A program made the translations under genes and the position numbers. A stretch of 64,000 nt of DNA from positions 98,024,439 through 98,088,438 of the forward strand of contig OW240917.1 of NCBI GenBank assembly GCA_933207985.1, given 5' to 3'. Source of the stretch: Pelobates cultripes. Lineage: Eukaryota; Chordata; Amphibia; Anura; Pelobatidae. The notes below the pieces were generated by a model. That model searched no databases and was not told the origin of the DNA. It saw nothing but the letters and a program-made list of their open reading frames with translations. The stretch's first letter is position 1, and the number at the start of each line of letters is the position of its first letter. This document shows, piece by piece, positions 62,929 to 64,000 of this stretch.

Positions 62929-64000
62929 TATGGGGTTGGGCAGGTTGGAATTCTTCGTCTGTTGTTGAGTAGTTTAGTATAATGTTTAGTGATAGTCTGC
63001 CTCGGTATGCCAGCCATGATGTGTGCCTGGTGATGAGCGATGTGCGGACTGTTTGCTTGATATGCATAGTTTTGGGTATAGTGGGTTCTTGATCCTTCTC
63101 ATGGTTTGCAACTAGGGGTAAGGATAGGTGGGGTAGAAACCTGAGTCTCGTGGAGAGCTCAACTATGTACAACAATGCCCAGATGTAGGGCTCGGTACTC
63201 CTTGGTAGTACCTGGGGTGTGGTGAGCATGTACTTTCTGCTCACGAAGGAGGCTACCTGGGCTCCTTCATTGGTTAGGTATTATCATATGCCCCGAAATT
63301 AATGCCAAACTAGTATCTTTTTTTTTTGTTTGTTTGTTTTTTTTGTTTCTAATGTGCTCTTGTGGTATGGGTATGTTCTTCTAGCAGACATCTGATTATG
63401 GGTTTGGTGCCTTATCGTACCGAGGCAAGAGGGAGTGCAAGCACCGGTTTTTCTTTTTTGTTGTTGGTTTTTTTTTGTTTTTTTTCATTTCGTAGCGCCC
63501 CGGCGTTTGCTACAGTGTGGTGGGGAAAGCTGCCACAGCTTCTTGTACTGAAAATGCTAGTACGCCTGTGCTGTGTTTAGTTTCGGGGTACTTTGGTTGG
63601 CGTGTCCCCACCCTCCCCCCGACCTCGTGCTCCGTTTGGCTCTAATATACAGTAGTAGAGTAATAATATTATTAACTTTTTTTTTTTTTCAGTTTTACAA
63701 TCCTAGATAGTCACTCAGGTTGTGGTGTAGCCAGCTTTGCGTCTGCAATTTAGCTTCACATCAATTCCTGCAGGTTAGGGTCAGTAGGTTATCCATAACC
63801 CTTTTGTCTTAGGTGTGGGTTGGTGGGTGTGCTTACTCAATTAGATAGAGAAGAAATCTAAGCCAGATGTGGTCTACTTTTGGCATTCGGGGTTCAAGTA
63901 TGCGTTGGCGTGCGTGTAGGTGTTGTCTGTGCAGGTGAATTTTGCGGGTTGAGGTGTCACAAAGTTAACAAAATTAACATAAACAAACATAAACAATTGG
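62929..64000 (-). other. Tx1 copy 2 upstream of ORF2
   Basis: The minus-strand frame 62909-63244 overlaps the ORF2 start by about 20 bp and could be the end of ORF1 or a chance frame; I see no ORF1 motif in it. T-rich tracts at 63319-63346, 63450-63485 and 63679-63690 lie further up. Confidence 0.45.

Larger units (their letters stand above)
58587..64000 (-). mobile_element. L1 Tx1-clade LINE, copy 2, running off the window
   Basis: The minus-strand insertion begins with poly-T (58587-58598) right after the DIRS RT start. A 3' UTR of about 500 bp is followed by intact ORF2 (59098-62928) and at least 1.07 kb of upstream sequence. No DIRS sequence returns before 64000, so the 5' end is outside. 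It differs in sequence from copy 1 and is a separate Tx1 family. Confidence 0.85.

Noticed and set aside
1..64000. CRISPR arrays or bacterial defence systems
   Set aside because: The tandem arrays here lack equal-length unique spacers, and all other signals are those of a vertebrate genome.

Overview
The window looks like nuclear DNA of a frog (anuran amphibian). Most of it is intron and intergenic sequence packed with transposable elements of kinds typical of frogs: TTAA-flanked T2/Kolobok-type MITEs starting TTAAAGG, CR1 and L2 LINEs, L1 elements of the Tx1 clade, a DIRS tyrosine-recombinase element, a Tc1-like transposon with long terminal repeats, and hAT elements with 8-bp target duplications. 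The genus cannot be fixed from the sequence alone. There are no bacterial-type genes, operons, rRNA genes, convincing tRNA genes or CRISPR arrays.

Host-gene content is small. A GC-rich, CpG-rich promoter (about 23320-23870) has a perfect NRF1-type site, GC boxes and an inverted CCAAT box, and a likely first exon ending at a GTGAGC donor at 23789. It is followed by a 1.3-kb minisatellite (23900-25240) and a second tandem array (25241-25700). About 21.6 kb downstream, a well-formed exon (45433-45780) encodes a start codon, a signal peptide and the first half of an immunoglobulin domain. The simplest model is one gene on the + strand: a non-coding (or uORF-bearing) first exon, a large intron, then the first coding exon. 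The sequence does not prove that the two exons belong together.

Layout. 1-8.1 kb: a T2 MITE, a CR1 tail and a long CR1 copy (ORF1 esterase plus ORF2 endonuclease/RT, minus strand) that is interrupted by a 743-bp fold-back insertion with 14-bp target duplications and a hammerhead-like core. 9.3-11.1 kb: an L2 LINE that has lost its catalytic RT motif. 11-14.2 kb: pyrimidine-rich and (TG)n repeats and hAT termini. 15.0-19.85 kb: a second hammerhead-like motif, a decayed Ty1/copia fragment joined abruptly to a Ty3 chromovirus (chromodomain, integrase, RT and one LTR), then a compact DNA sequence that can fold as a three-way junction. 20-23.2 kb: MITEs and a 1.36-kb hAT element. 26-34.5 kb: many T2 MITEs, a retroviral env fossil, CR1 pieces and fold-back repeats. 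37-40.5 kb: a SINE and a pol-less LTR element with a gag-like reading frame. 41.9-43.5 kb: a Tx1 3' fragment with a local inverted duplication. 44.2-45.2 kb: two T2 MITEs in opposite orientation. 46.4-47.7 kb: a deleted Tc1 element. 48-50.3 kb: an SGNH-hydrolase fragment, a hAT element and a tandem duplication. 51.5-64 kb: a DIRS element split by two minus-strand Tx1 LINEs, the second with an uninterrupted 1276-residue ORF2 running almost to the window end.

The coding frames therefore work mainly as mobile-element proteins (endonuclease/RT, integrase, transposase, SGNH hydrolase). Nearly all are broken. The exception is the ORF2 at 59098-62928, whose endonuclease and RT catalytic residues all appear intact. 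Assignments rest on motif reading by eye. No database search or folding program was run.
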